In this document: piece by piece, positions 17,293 to 25,314 of the stretch
How the letters are laid out: each line of letters starts with the position of its first letter
Position numbering within the stretch: position 1 is the first letter of the stretch
Source: an uncultured Clostridia bacterium
Lineage (GTDB): Bacteria > Bacillota > Clostridia > Christensenellales > Borkfalkiaceae
Assembly: GCA_949290575.1 (NCBI GenBank)
Contig: CASESJ010000003.1
Coordinates: 62,001-126,000 of the forward strand
Length of the DNA stretch: 64,000 nucleotides
Direction: 5' to 3'
Program-made: the position numbers and the translations under genes
Notes under the pieces: model-generated
Told to the model about the DNA's origin: nothing
The model's input: only the letters and a program-made list of their open reading frames with translations
The model's database searches: none

Positions 17293-17903
17293 TGACTAAA
17301 GATCAGTTGTTGGAGATAGACACCCTCCGTTATAGAAAAAACAAACTTCCTGCAAATCTTGCTTTGCTTGGTTTGGTTTTTAATTGTTTATATTTTTGCT
17401 TACTTTACGGACAGAAAACTGTTTATCAGTCAAATAGTGAAAAAACCTGGTTTGTATCTATTTTGATTGGTTGTTCAGTAATAGCTACTTTGATTGTTCT
17501 TCTCGTTGCATTCCTTGCATCTGAAGGGATAAAAGGCTACAATAAGAAATTCTGTTATGTTCTTATTGTACTTGCCGTATGGCAGATAGCCCGTATATTT
17601 ATATATCCTCTCTATGGTCTTCGTGAAAATATACTCAATGTAGCATATTTTTGGATTCGTCCAGAGAATTCTGTTTTTGAGTTTATAATGATGCTCATTT
17701 GGCTTTGTGCATCTGCGGCTTGTTTTATAGCTGCTGCTGTAATTGGTTATATCAATTGCAAAAAGCTTGAGGATCATATTAAGAGGATTAATAGTGGCGA
17801 AGTAAATATTGATGAGCTTTTTGCCGAAGATAAAAATCAAATGGTTGCAGGGGACAAAGCATTAAATGCTGCTTCCGGAGATACGACAAAGGAGGTAGAG
17901 TGA
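17292..17903 (+). CDS. Unrecognised four-helix membrane protein (accessory 2)
   Basis: This 203-residue protein is of unknown family. It has hydrophobic segments at about residues 21-39, 53-75, 86-108 and 128-152, then a 50-residue soluble acidic C-terminal tail (INSGEVNIDELFAEDKNQ). Start and stop overlap or nearly touch its neighbours: TAATG with accessory 1, and one base before the ATPase start. That tight coupling to the ATPase gene suggests stoichiometric production with the transporter. The overall plan resembles accessory 1, but I see no clear sequence similarity by eye. Confidence 0.75.
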   Translation: MTKDQLLEIDTLRYRKNKLPANLALLGLVFNCLYFCLLYGQKTVYQSNSEKTWFVSILIGCSVIATLIVLLVAFLASEGIKGYNKKFCYVLIVLAVWQIARIFIYPLYGLRENILNVAYFWIRPENSVFEFIMMLIWLCASAACFIAAAVIGYINCKKLEDHIKRINSGEVNIDELFAEDKNQMVAGDKALNAASGDTTKEVE

Positions 17904-17904
17904 G

Positions 17905-18990
17905 ATGCCCGAAGTAAATATCAGACACTTAGATAAAGTTTACGATGGCGGAGTTCAGGCTGTCTGGGATTTTAACCTTGATATTGCTGATGGTGAGTTT
18001 ATAGTACTTGTAGGACCTTCAGGTTGTGGTAAATCAACTACGCTCAGAATGGTTGCTGGACTTGAGGATATTACAAAGGGTGAGCTCATCATTGATGGCA
18101 AAAACTGTACGCGTCTTCCTCCGAAAGATAGAGATATAGCGATGGTATTCCAGAACTATGCTCTCTACGGACACATGACGATTTATGAGAATATGGCATT
18201 TTCGCTTACCCTTCGTAAAGAGGATAAGCTTGTCATTCATCGTAAAGTTATGGCTGCGGCGGAAATTCTCGATCTTAAAACTCAGCTTAACAAAAAGCCT
18301 AAGCAACTTTCCGGCGGTCAGCGTCAGCGTGTTGCGATTGGTCGTGCTATTGTACGTAATCCTAAGGTTTTTCTTTTTGATGAGCCTTTGTCGAACCTTG
18401 ACGCAAAGCTCAGAGGGTCAATGAGACGTGAGTTGATGTTGCTCCATAAAAAGCTCAATGCAACTATAATGTATGTAACTCATGACCAGACCGAGGCACT
18501 TACGCTTGCGGACAGAATCGTATGTATGTCTATGGGGCATGTGCAACAGATAGGCAAACCTATTGAGCTCTATGAAAAACCCGCAAACACATTTGTTGCA
18601 ACTTTCATTGGACTTCCTCCTATGAACCTTTTTGACGGAAAGATTGAAAATGGTCAGTTCGTAAGTGATTTGTTCTCATATCCTTTGAATGCTGAACAGT
18701 TGAAGTATCTTAAGGATTATGACGGCAAAGAGGTAATACTTGGTGTTCGTCCAGAAAACTTTACTCGTGACGGACATATTACTTTCAATATTACCAATAA
18801 TGAGAACCTTGGAATGAACACTCTTGTGCATGGTAAGATTGAAGGAAAGAAACTGGTTGTTTGTAAATTTGCTGAATGGTGTAATTATAAATTTGGCGAT
18901 AGCATCAAACTTGGATTCCAGGAAGAGAAAATGCATTTCTTCGAGAAAGATCCCGAAGGCAGGCATGAATATCAGCACGTTATCAATTAA
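17905..18990 (+). CDS. Sugar ABC transporter ATPase of the cluster, MsmX/UgpC type
   Basis: This 361-residue ATPase has a full motif set: Walker A GPSGCGKST (about 37-45), Q-loop FQNYALYGHM, signature LSGGQRQR, Walker B FLFDEPLSNLDA, H-loop VTHDQTEA, and a C-terminal regulatory domain with GVRPENF. Unlike the ATPase at 3784, it has the standard signature. It is placed inside the transporter block between accessory membrane genes, behind a GGAGG site within the preceding gene's end, so it is the likely dedicated motor of the permeases at 11757 and 12882. Confidence 0.94.
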   Translation: MPEVNIRHLDKVYDGGVQAVWDFNLDIADGEFIVLVGPSGCGKSTTLRMVAGLEDITKGELIIDGKNCTRLPPKDRDIAMVFQNYALYGHMTIYENMAFSLTLRKEDKLVIHRKVMAAAEILDLKTQLNKKPKQLSGGQRQRVAIGRAIVRNPKVFLFDEPLSNLDAKLRGSMRRELMLLHKKLNATIMYVTHDQTEALTLADRIVCMSMGHVQQIGKPIELYEKPANTFVATFIGLPPMNLFDGKIENGQFVSDLFSYPLNAEQLKYLKDYDGKEVILGVRPENFTRDGHITFNITNNENLGMNTLVHGKIEGKKLVVCKFAEWCNYKFGDSIKLGFQEEKMHFFEKDPEGRHEYQHVIN

Positions 18991-19004
18991 GGAGGAAGCA
19001 GAAA

Positions 19005-19634
19005 ATGTCTGATAAAGAAAATACTGTTGTAAATGAAATACCTCCTGAAAAGAGTAACAAGGCTAAAGAAGTGTTATTTAAAATTTGGGCCGGCATAAAG
19101 GAGTGGGGACGTAAACAGATTGTTATTCTTAAGCGTGCACCCCAGCGAATTCCTTTTGTTTTCGTACTGATAACATCAATACTTTGGCTGTTCTGGCTGT
19201 TTACATTTTCTAAGACGGTTAACGAAATTCGTTATATAAATTGGGTAGGACTTGCTATATTTTGCAATACGTTGCTAGCAATTCTTATAATACCTTTGTT
19301 TATGAATTCGTTCCCTAAGCGTAAAAAGCCTAACATTTTATTTATAATTCTTGTATTCTTGTTTATGGCTGCGATGATAGGGCTTGATTTGGTTTATTAT
19401 ATTAATATTAATGATTTCCTGAGTCAGCAATCATCGCTTGATACTTATCTTGCAAGATTCCCTTATATTTCATCGTCATTAAATCTTGCCATTGTTCATA
19501 TCGTTTTACAGGTTATCTGTGCTATCATGTTAGCTCTTATCCCTGTTTATGCTCCTTTGATTAAGAAAATCAATACAGCAAAGGCTATTGAGGGCAATGA
19601 CATCAAAGAAGTTATTGAAGTTGATGATGAATAA
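19005..19634 (+). CDS. Unrecognised four-helix membrane protein (accessory 3)
   Basis: This 209-residue protein of unknown family begins 14 bases after the ATPase stop behind AAGGAGG. A charged cytoplasmic N terminus of about 48 residues is followed by hydrophobic segments at about 50-68, 80-101, 110-132 and 158-181 and an acidic tail (GNDIKEVIEVDDE). It is the last gene before a terminator-like hairpin at 19663. No catalytic motif is visible. Confidence 0.75.
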   Translation: MSDKENTVVNEIPPEKSNKAKEVLFKIWAGIKEWGRKQIVILKRAPQRIPFVFVLITSILWLFWLFTFSKTVNEIRYINWVGLAIFCNTLLAILIIPLFMNSFPKRKKPNILFIILVFLFMAAMIGLDLVYYININDFLSQQSSLDTYLARFPYISSSLNLAIVHIVLQVICAIMLALIPVYAPLIKKINTAKAIEGNDIKEVIEVDDE

Positions 19635-19662
19635 AGTTCTTGTGTAAGCTAATTGTAAATCA

Positions 19663-19697
19663 ATAACCGGCAAAATTTTATTTTGTCGGTTATTTTC
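19663..19697 (+). terminator. Intrinsic terminator or attenuator after accessory 3
   Basis: ATAACCGGCAAAA pairs with TTTTGTCGGTTAT (one G-T wobble) around a 5-base loop, followed by TTTTCC. The T-run is short, so some readthrough into the next gene is likely. Confidence 0.75.
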
Positions 19698-19708
19698 CTA
19701 AATGTAAG

Positions 19709-20413
19709 ATGTCTAAAAAAAAGAAAAAACAACAAAAAGAAACAACAATCGAAAATTATTATGACCTTAAAGTTAATGAGGTGGATGATCTTGTTGCCTT
19801 ACTGAAAGATAGTTCTAAGGCATCAGATAAAGAAGTGACAACTGATATAGCTGAAATCACAGGGGAAACACCATCAGGTAAGGGTAACAAGAATAAACAC
19901 TTTGATCCTTATAAGCGCGATTGGTTAAGTAAACTGCCTACATGGCTTAAAGCCATATTTATAAAGTGGTGGTTCGCGGGATGCGTTTGCTATTTTATAA
20001 TGTGGGGATTGGGTTATTATATAACCAATAATACGGATTTAATGTTGGTTACAGGATTAGTTCTTGGAATAATCGTTGATATTCTTGTAAATCCTAGTTT
20101 AAGATATTTAGAGACAATGGATGGTGAATATAATAGTTATATTATGTTTCCATTTCCGTTTAAAAAATACTGGACGTTTTTTGCTAACGCAATATACTAT
20201 ATTGCGGTAATGTTGCTTGTGTCAATGGTTTATACGGGGTTTAATTTGTTATTACAGCTTATAAATCCTTCGTATTTTATAGGTGTAGAACCTCTTTTGT
20301 TTGCAACAGTATGCGTTGTTATAGATATGGCGTTTATAGGCATAAAGGATCTGATTGTTTATCTGGTAAGAAAGAATAAAGCAAAAAAAGTGGAGGAAAA
20401 CAACGATGTTTAA
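19709..20413 (+). CDS. Unrecognised membrane protein with long charged N terminus (accessory 4)
   Basis: This 234-residue protein is not a family I recognise. A hydrophilic N-terminal 80 residues starting with a run of lysines precedes four hydrophobic segments (about 83-105, 108-128, 155-180 and 192-215) and a lysine-rich tail. The first helix pair contains the segment GYYITNNTDLMLVTGLVLG. No good ribosome site precedes the ATG, which lies 12 bases after the terminator stem. Its last codons overlap the polygalacturonase start by 8 bases, tying the membrane gene set to the hydrolase genes. Confidence 0.72.
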   Translation: MSKKKKKQQKETTIENYYDLKVNEVDDLVALLKDSSKASDKEVTTDIAEITGETPSGKGNKNKHFDPYKRDWLSKLPTWLKAIFIKWWFAGCVCYFIMWGLGYYITNNTDLMLVTGLVLGIIVDILVNPSLRYLETMDGEYNSYIMFPFPFKKYWTFFANAIYYIAVMLLVSMVYTGFNLLLQLINPSYFIGVEPLLFATVCVVIDMAFIGIKDLIVYLVRKNKAKKVEENNDV

Positions 20414-21944
20414 ACTGCTCTTTGTCTCCGGCACGACGGCGTGCTTCGAACTTGACAACAAGGCTCCTTATTACAGCCCCGAAAAATATACCGTTACGCT
20501 CAACGGTAAGAAAATCGAAACCAAGGACACCAATGTCTTTTCACTCTTCAATCTCACGCCCGACACGGAATATACCGTGGGTGTGTCGACGGACAATTCC
20601 TCTCTTACGTTCAGAACGCTCAAAGAGAGCGGCACCGTCAATGTGAAGGAACTTGGTGCAAAGGGCGACGGCAAGAGCGACGACACCTATTATATTCAGA
20701 GGGCAATCGACAGCTGTCCCAAGGGCGGCAGAGTGATAGTGCCCGAGGGCAGTTACTATATAAGACCGATTGTGCTTGCGAGCGATATCACCATAGAGCT
20801 TTGCAAGGGTGCAGAACTTCTGGGCGATATAGTGGAAGAGCACTATCCGTACGTTCCCGCAAAAATCGAGCACGACGACGGCACTGAAGAGATACTGGCT
20901 ACATGGGAAGGCAATCCTCATCCCAGCCACCAGTCGTTCGTTTCGGCATATAAAAAGAGCAACATAAAGATAGTTGGCGAGGGCGTAATCAACGGAAATG
21001 CAGATAAGTCCACATGGTGGGACAGACCTAAGGGCAGAGAGGTTGCCCGTCCCAGACTTGTGACGCTCAATAAGTGCGAAAACGTTGTATTCCACGGCGT
21101 AACCTGCAAGAATTCGGCTGCATGGAACCTGCATCCCTTCTTCTCAAAGAACCTTGGCTTCTACGATTTGCGCGTGCAGAACCCCTACACGGGTCCCAAT
21201 ACCGACGGTCTCGACCCCGAGAGCTGCGACAAAGTTGACATTGTCGGCTGCGTGTTCTCGGTTGGCGACGACTGCGTAGCCGTCAAGGCGGGCAAGATTT
21301 ATATGGGCTCTAAGTATAAGACGCCCGCAAGCCGCCATACGATAAGAAACGACCTCTTCCAGGACGGACACGGAGCTATCGTTTTAGGTAGCGAAATTTC
21401 GGGCGGCGTAAAAGATCTGACAGTCTGCCAGTGCCTTTTCAGACACACCGACAGAGGTCTGCGCATAAAGTCCAGAAGAGGCAGAGGCAAGGATTCTATA
21501 ATCGACGGCGTACTCTTCGAAAATATAAAGATGGAAAACGTCATCACGCCTCTCGTGCTCAATATGTACTATTTCTGCGACCCCGACGGTCACACCGAAT
21601 ACGTCTGGTCGCGCGAAAAGCACCCCGTGGGCGACGACACGCCTTATATGGGTAAATTTACTTTCAAGGATATCGAGTGCGCCGATTGCGAGTGCATGTG
21701 CGCTTACTTCGACGGACTTGTGGAACAGCCCGTAAAGGAGATAACGCTCGAAAACGTATCGTTCTCGTTCAAGAAGGACGCAAAGCCTTTCAAGCCCGCA
21801 ATGCTTGAGTTTGTGCGCGAGTACTGCAAGGAGGGACTGTATATAGACAACGTCGAAAAGGTTACGCTCAGGAACGTAACTTTCGAAGGCGTGGAAGGTC
21901 CTGAAATCATCAAGAAGAACTGCGGCGAACTGATAGTCGAGTGA
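20406..21944 (+). CDS. Polygalacturonase-type glycoside hydrolase, family 28
   Basis: This 512-residue hydrolase cleaves alpha-1,4-galacturonosyl bonds. Residues about 15-75 resemble a fibronectin-type fold (YTVTLNGKKIE, LTPDTEYTVGV), as in exo-acting bacterial GH28 enzymes. The parallel beta-helix follows with all catalytic signatures: NTDGLDP near 264, GDDCVAVKAG near 287 (the Asp pair), GHGAIVLGSE near 321 and RIKSRRGRG near 352. No signal peptide is present, so it should work in the cytoplasm on imported oligomers. GTGGAGG precedes the ATG, inside accessory 4. Base composition returns here to the GC-richer type of the uxa genes. Confidence 0.93.
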   Translation: MFKLLFVSGTTACFELDNKAPYYSPEKYTVTLNGKKIETKDTNVFSLFNLTPDTEYTVGVSTDNSSLTFRTLKESGTVNVKELGAKGDGKSDDTYYIQRAIDSCPKGGRVIVPEGSYYIRPIVLASDITIELCKGAELLGDIVEEHYPYVPAKIEHDDGTEEILATWEGNPHPSHQSFVSAYKKSNIKIVGEGVINGNADKSTWWDRPKGREVARPRLVTLNKCENVVFHGVTCKNSAAWNLHPFFSKNLGFYDLRVQNPYTGPNTDGLDPESCDKVDIVGCVFSVGDDCVAVKAGKIYMGSKYKTPASRHTIRNDLFQDGHGAIVLGSEISGGVKDLTVCQCLFRHTDRGLRIKSRRGRGKDSIIDGVLFENIKMENVITPLVLNMYYFCDPDGHTEYVWSREKHPVGDDTPYMGKFTFKDIECADCECMCAYFDGLVEQPVKEITLENVSFSFKKDAKPFKPAMLEFVREYCKEGLYIDNVEKVTLRNVTFEGVEGPEIIKKNCGELIVE

Positions 21945-21954
21945 CGGAGGCAAT

Positions 21955-23088
21955 ATGGATTACGGCATAATTGATAAGTATATCGACAGGCTGATAGAGG
22001 ATACCAAGCCCGAAGCACCCATATGGAATATAGAGAACATCAGACACGGCAAAGCTCCCGCGTGGAACTATATCGACGGTTGCATGATGACTTCGCTCTA
22101 CACAATCTATAAGCTGACGGGCGACAAAAAATACCTCGATTTCATCGATAAGTTTGTCGATTACTACGTGTTCGAGGACGGTTCTATACGAGGCTACGAC
22201 CTCGAGACATACAACCTCGACAATCTCAACGAGGGCAGAATACTCTTCGATTTGTACCTCGAGACGGGCAAGGAGAAGTACAATAAAGCGATAGAACTGC
22301 TGTATAAGCAGATTTTGGGACAGCCGAGGATAGAAATCGGCAACTTCTGGCACAAGAAGATATACCCCGACCAGGTATGGCTGGACGGACTCTATATGGC
22401 GCAGGTATTCTATTGCCGCTATATCGGCGAGAGGGGCGACGGAGACTATTCCGACCTCGTAAGGCAGTTTACCAACGTCTACGAAAATATGTATGACGGC
22501 ACAAAGAGGCTGTACTATCACGGCTGGGACTACTCCAAAAAGGCGTTCTGGGCTGACAAAAAGACGGGTCTCAGCAAGTCGTTCTGGCTGCGTGCCGACG
22601 GCTGGTATACGGTAGGACTTGTCGATGCGATAAGCTATATCAAGTCGCCCGCCGCTAAGGAGGCGTTGACGCGCATCTTCCGCACGACGATAGAGGGGCT
22701 CGAGCAGTATATTGACCGCGACGGGCATATGTTCTATCAGGTGATAGATAAGATGGGCGAAGAGGGCAACTACCTCGAAACTTCGGGCTCTGCCATGATT
22801 GCGTACGCAATGATGAAGGGAGCAAGGCTGGGACTTGTGGACGAGCGTTTCGCCGCCATAGGCAAGAGTATCTTCGACGGAATTTGCACGCGCTACCTCA
22901 CCGAGAGCGATGGCAAGCTCAACCTCGGCGGAATATGCCTCGTTGCGGGGCTCGGTCCTGAAAACAACCGCCGCCGCGACGGCACGTTCGCATATTACAT
23001 CTCCGAACCCGTCGTCGAAAACGACGCCAAGGGCACGGGACCGTTCGTTATGGCATATACCGAGGTCAAACAGCAGAAAGCTCAGTGA
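21955..23088 (+). CDS. Unsaturated rhamnogalacturonyl/galacturonyl hydrolase, GH105
   Basis: This 377-residue (alpha/alpha)6-barrel enzyme resembles YteR/YesR. It hydrates and removes the unsaturated uronic acid at the non-reducing end of pectin lyase products. Supporting segments are WNYIDGCMMTSLY, the active-site QVWLDGLYMAQVF with the catalytic Asp, FWLRADGWYTVGLVD, and a C-terminal GTGPFVMAYTEV. It has no signal peptide. It starts 10 bases after GH28 and ends the pectin plus-strand unit. The product, 4-deoxy-5-ketouronate, is the substrate of the KduI encoded at 2843. Confidence 0.92.
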   Translation: MDYGIIDKYIDRLIEDTKPEAPIWNIENIRHGKAPAWNYIDGCMMTSLYTIYKLTGDKKYLDFIDKFVDYYVFEDGSIRGYDLETYNLDNLNEGRILFDLYLETGKEKYNKAIELLYKQILGQPRIEIGNFWHKKIYPDQVWLDGLYMAQVFYCRYIGERGDGDYSDLVRQFTNVYENMYDGTKRLYYHGWDYSKKAFWADKKTGLSKSFWLRADGWYTVGLVDAISYIKSPAAKEALTRIFRTTIEGLEQYIDRDGHMFYQVIDKMGEEGNYLETSGSAMIAYAMMKGARLGLVDERFAAIGKSIFDGICTRYLTESDGKLNLGGICLVAGLGPENNRRRDGTFAYYISEPVVENDAKGTGPFVMAYTEVKQQKAQ

Positions 23089-23112
23089 CAATGCAATAAT
23101 TTTGTATAATAA

Positions 23113-23210
23113 AGCCCGCCGCACTTTAAGTGCGGCGGGCTGACTTCATATAGAAAGAAGATAGGTTATGAAAAAGCTCCGCCGCCTGCGACGTTTGCAG
23201 GCGGCGGAAC
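23113..23210. other. Two consecutive GC-rich inverted repeats
   Basis: AGCCCGCCGCAC/GTGCGGCGGGCT spans 23113-23141, and a second stem built on CTCCGCCGCCTGC/GCAGGCGGCGGA spans about 23175-23208. Neither has a good T-run, and together with the terminator at 23231 they form three stacked stems between convergent genes. Confidence 0.65.
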
Positions 23211-23230
23211 AATTAAATAAGGTAAAGTAT

Positions 23231-23269
23231 AAAAAAGCGCGCCGAACTTGCTGTTCGGCGCGCTTTTTA
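23231..23269. terminator. Bidirectional intrinsic terminator
   Basis: GCGCGCCGAAC pairs with GTTCGGCGCGC around a 5-base loop. AAAAAA precedes the stem and TTTTT follows it, so it can end both GH105 transcription and the minus-strand small membrane protein gene. Confidence 0.9.
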
Positions 23270-23283
23270 AATTCAGTTTTAGT

Positions 23284-23520
23284 TCAGGCGAGAAACAGCC
23301 TGCCCGTGACAATGAGGTATATGATATCGAGTATGCAGAGTATCCAGCCCCAGCCGATAAAGAGGAAGAGCAGGAACGCCACAAGGTGCAGCGCGCTGCG
23401 CGTGCGCAGAAGTACGCTCAGCCTTACAAGACATTCGCAGCACCAACCTATCACGGGAATGATTAAAAGCAGCACCTGCACGGCGCGGCTCTGTGAGTAA
23501 AACCACTTGTCGAAGTCCAA
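23284..23520 (-). CDS. Small two-helix membrane protein (paralogue A)
   Basis: This 78-residue protein starts at TTG behind a GAGAGGT site about 6 bases upstream. It has two hydrophobic segments (about 14-33 and 46-68). It shares the frame WFxxQSRxVQxLLLxIPxxxW, then E..VR, and GW..L.D.I near the end with the neighbour at 23563-23784, so the pair are tandem duplicates. The family is unknown to me. The initiation codon is inferred from this alignment and the ribosome site. Confidence 0.65.
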   Translation of the reverse strand: MDFDKWFYSQSRAVQVLLLIIPVIGWCCECLVRLSVLLRTRSALHLVAFLLFLFIGWGWILCILDIIYLIVTGRLFLA

Positions 23521-23562
23521 AATTTACCTCTCGTTATGTATTTGCCTGTGCGGCAAACGCGA

Positions 23563-23784
23563 TTACTGAAGGATAAGTTTCTTGAACAGAAGTACCCAGA
23601 TAAGGTCTATCCAACCGAATACCAGACCGAAAACGGTAACGATAATGCTCACTACAAGTCTGATAAATCCGCCTTTCTTGAGGAAGGTGGACCATCTTAC
23701 GATGATTTCGGTAATCCAGTTTACGCCGGGGATGAGCAGCAAAAGCAACTGTACAAGGCGGCTCTGTCTGTTAAACCAAGTCAT
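23563..23784 (-). CDS. Small two-helix membrane protein (paralogue B)
   Basis: This 73-residue protein starts at the ATG at 23784, eight bases after GGAG (a GTG at 23790 lies too close to that site). Hydrophobic segments span about 10-30 and 40-66, and it ends in KKLILQ. It aligns with paralogue A throughout. The two genes lie in tandem, 42 bases apart, convergent with the pectin operon and separate from it. The function is unknown; a small membrane-stress or regulator-type peptide is possible but unsupported. Confidence 0.68.
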   Translation of the reverse strand: MTWFNRQSRLVQLLLLLIPGVNWITEIIVRWSTFLKKGGFIRLVVSIIVTVFGLVFGWIDLIWVLLFKKLILQ

Positions 23785-23951
23785 TTTCACGTCTCCTTAT
23801 TTTAAATTTCAGAAAGTGCCTTCTGCGCGAAAATCCTTTCAACCGCGTTTAAGATAAGCTATGCGCGGGCAGCAGAAAACATTCCTATGTAACTATTATA
23901 TCACACAATCTTATGATGTCAAAGTTTTTATAAAAATTTATTATCTTACAA

Positions 23952-24494
23952 TCAGATTGCCTTAGCTCTGCACTCGCCGAGGGCGTTTCCGTCGAAATCT
24001 CTGAACGTAAAGACGCCGTCTTCATAGATGATATAACCGTGATGGCTGTTCTCCTTGGGCAGGGAGATTGAACCGGGGTTGAGGTGGAAAAATCCCTCGC
24101 CCTCGACGGCGTTGAGGGGAACGTGAGTGTGTCCCGTGAGATATACCTCGCCCTCTGAGAGGGGAGGGAGAGCTCTGTGTCCGTGCGAGAGGTGAATGTT
24201 CAGCCCGTCGGCAAACACTGTTGCATAGTCGGAAGATACGTTGAATGGCAGCACCATCTGGTCGACTTCGCTGTCGCAGTTGCCGCGCACGCAGATAATT
24301 TTATGCGCAACGGGCGTGAGCAGACTTACCACCTCTTTGGGGTCGTATCTTTCGGGCAGGGGATTTCTCGGTCCGTGATAGAGTATGTCGCCGAGCAGGA
24401 TAAGTCTGTCGGCATTTTCCTCATTAAATACCTTTACAAGCTTTTCGCACCAGTATGCAGAGCCGTGTATGTCCGAAGCTATAATAAATTTCAT
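23952..24494 (-). CDS. YfcE/MJ0936-type metallophosphoesterase
   Basis: This 180-residue phosphodiesterase has all calcineurin-like metal motifs: SDIHGS (Asp8, His10), GDILYHG, GNCDSEVD, SHGHR and TGHTHVP. Members hydrolyse model phosphodiesters and possibly cyclic nucleotides with Mn2+. I start it at the ATG at 24494, whose product begins MKFIIASDIHG; a longer frame adds 41 residues that overlap the upstream gene and match nothing. It overlaps the HAD phosphatase stop by four bases (ATGA), so the two are coupled. Confidence 0.9.
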   Translation of the reverse strand: MKFIIASDIHGSAYWCEKLVKVFNEENADRLILLGDILYHGPRNPLPERYDPKEVVSLLTPVAHKIICVRGNCDSEVDQMVLPFNVSSDYATVFADGLNIHLSHGHRALPPLSEGEVYLTGHTHVPLNAVEGEGFFHLNPGSISLPKENSHHGYIIYEDGVFTFRDFDGNALGECRAKAI

Positions 24495-25279
24495 TTCAGA
24501 AGTTCTCCTAATTTCTGTATAACGCCGTATTGTGCGTTGGAAGGTATCTCCTCGCCTATTTTCTGCTTGAGCAGGGGGAATGCATTCGCCGTGACGTATG
24601 CCTTTCCTGCGGCGCACAGCATCTCGTAATCGTTCATGTGGTCGCCGAAGGCTATGCTCTCGCTCCGCTCCGCGCCGAAGTAGGATAAAAGCGCGTCGAA
24701 CGCCCTGCCCTTGTTTGCGCAGGGTGCGGAGACGTCCAGCCAGTCATAGCCCGAAATCATCGTGCGCAACCCGTCAATCAGGGGCGGCAGAATGACGCCG
24801 CCGTGCTCGGCGCAGGGCTGGCTGTCCCAGACAGAAATCTTCATAACCTCACGGCTACGGGCAACCTCATAGAGGTTATCAACCCTTTTTACGGAGGAAT
24901 ACGAGCGCATAAGCGTCTGCACGAATTGCGGATAGTCGCTGCTGTAATACGCGCAGTCGGCGCACGAGAGCAGGGGGTACAGCCCTTGCTGCTTCTCTAT
25001 TATGCTCAGGGCATATTCCACGCCCTCGGCGGGAGTGGGGTCGGTAAAGACTATTCTGCCGTCCGCCCACGCAATGCCGCCGTTTTCGGCAATGATGGCA
25101 ATCTTGTCGAGGACGGGCGCAAACAGTTTTTTAAGGTTGGGCAGCTGTCTGCCGCTGGCAGGCGCAAAGACTATGCCGCGCTCGCGCAGCGCGGTTATAT
25201 AGGGAAAGGTTTCGGGCGGCATAATCTTGCTGGGCGGAAGCAGAGTTCCGTCCAGGTCGCTCGCGATAAATTTAATCAT
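24491..25279 (-). CDS. Cof-type HAD-IIB phosphatase
   Basis: This 262-residue haloacid dehalogenase-superfamily phosphatase has the nucleophile motif DLDGTLL (Asp8 and Asp10), the motif II region ASGRQ, the Lys of CANKGRAF and motif IV FGDHMNDYEML. Cof-like enzymes dephosphorylate sugar phosphates or flavin precursors in the cytoplasm; the substrate here cannot be told. The ATG lies where transcription from the promoter at 25286-25314 should begin, and no ribosome site is visible, so a leaderless message is possible alongside readthrough from the upstream gene. Confidence 0.9.
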   Translation of the reverse strand: MIKFIASDLDGTLLPPSKIMPPETFPYITALRERGIVFAPASGRQLPNLKKLFAPVLDKIAIIAENGGIAWADGRIVFTDPTPAEGVEYALSIIEKQQGLYPLLSCADCAYYSSDYPQFVQTLMRSYSSVKRVDNLYEVARSREVMKISVWDSQPCAEHGGVILPPLIDGLRTMISGYDWLDVSAPCANKGRAFDALLSYFGAERSESIAFGDHMNDYEMLCAAGKAYVTANAFPLLKQKIGEEIPSNAQYGVIQKLGELLK

Positions 25280-25285
25280 GCTTAA

Positions 25286-25314
25286 ATTTTATCATAACGC
25301 GCGCGTTTAGGCAA
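25286..25314 (-). promoter_or_regulatory. Internal promoter for HAD-phosphoesterase pair, leaderless geometry
   Basis: On the minus strand: TTGCCT, 17 bases, TAAAAT. Six bases separate the -10 from the ATG at 25279, so initiation about seven bases downstream would fall on the A of the start codon. Confidence 0.6.

Noticed and set aside
23113-23269. Possible attachment site or integron-like repeat cluster of stacked stems
   Set aside because: The three stems differ in sequence, lie between convergent genes and have no recombinase nearby; terminators and mRNA-end structures explain them better.
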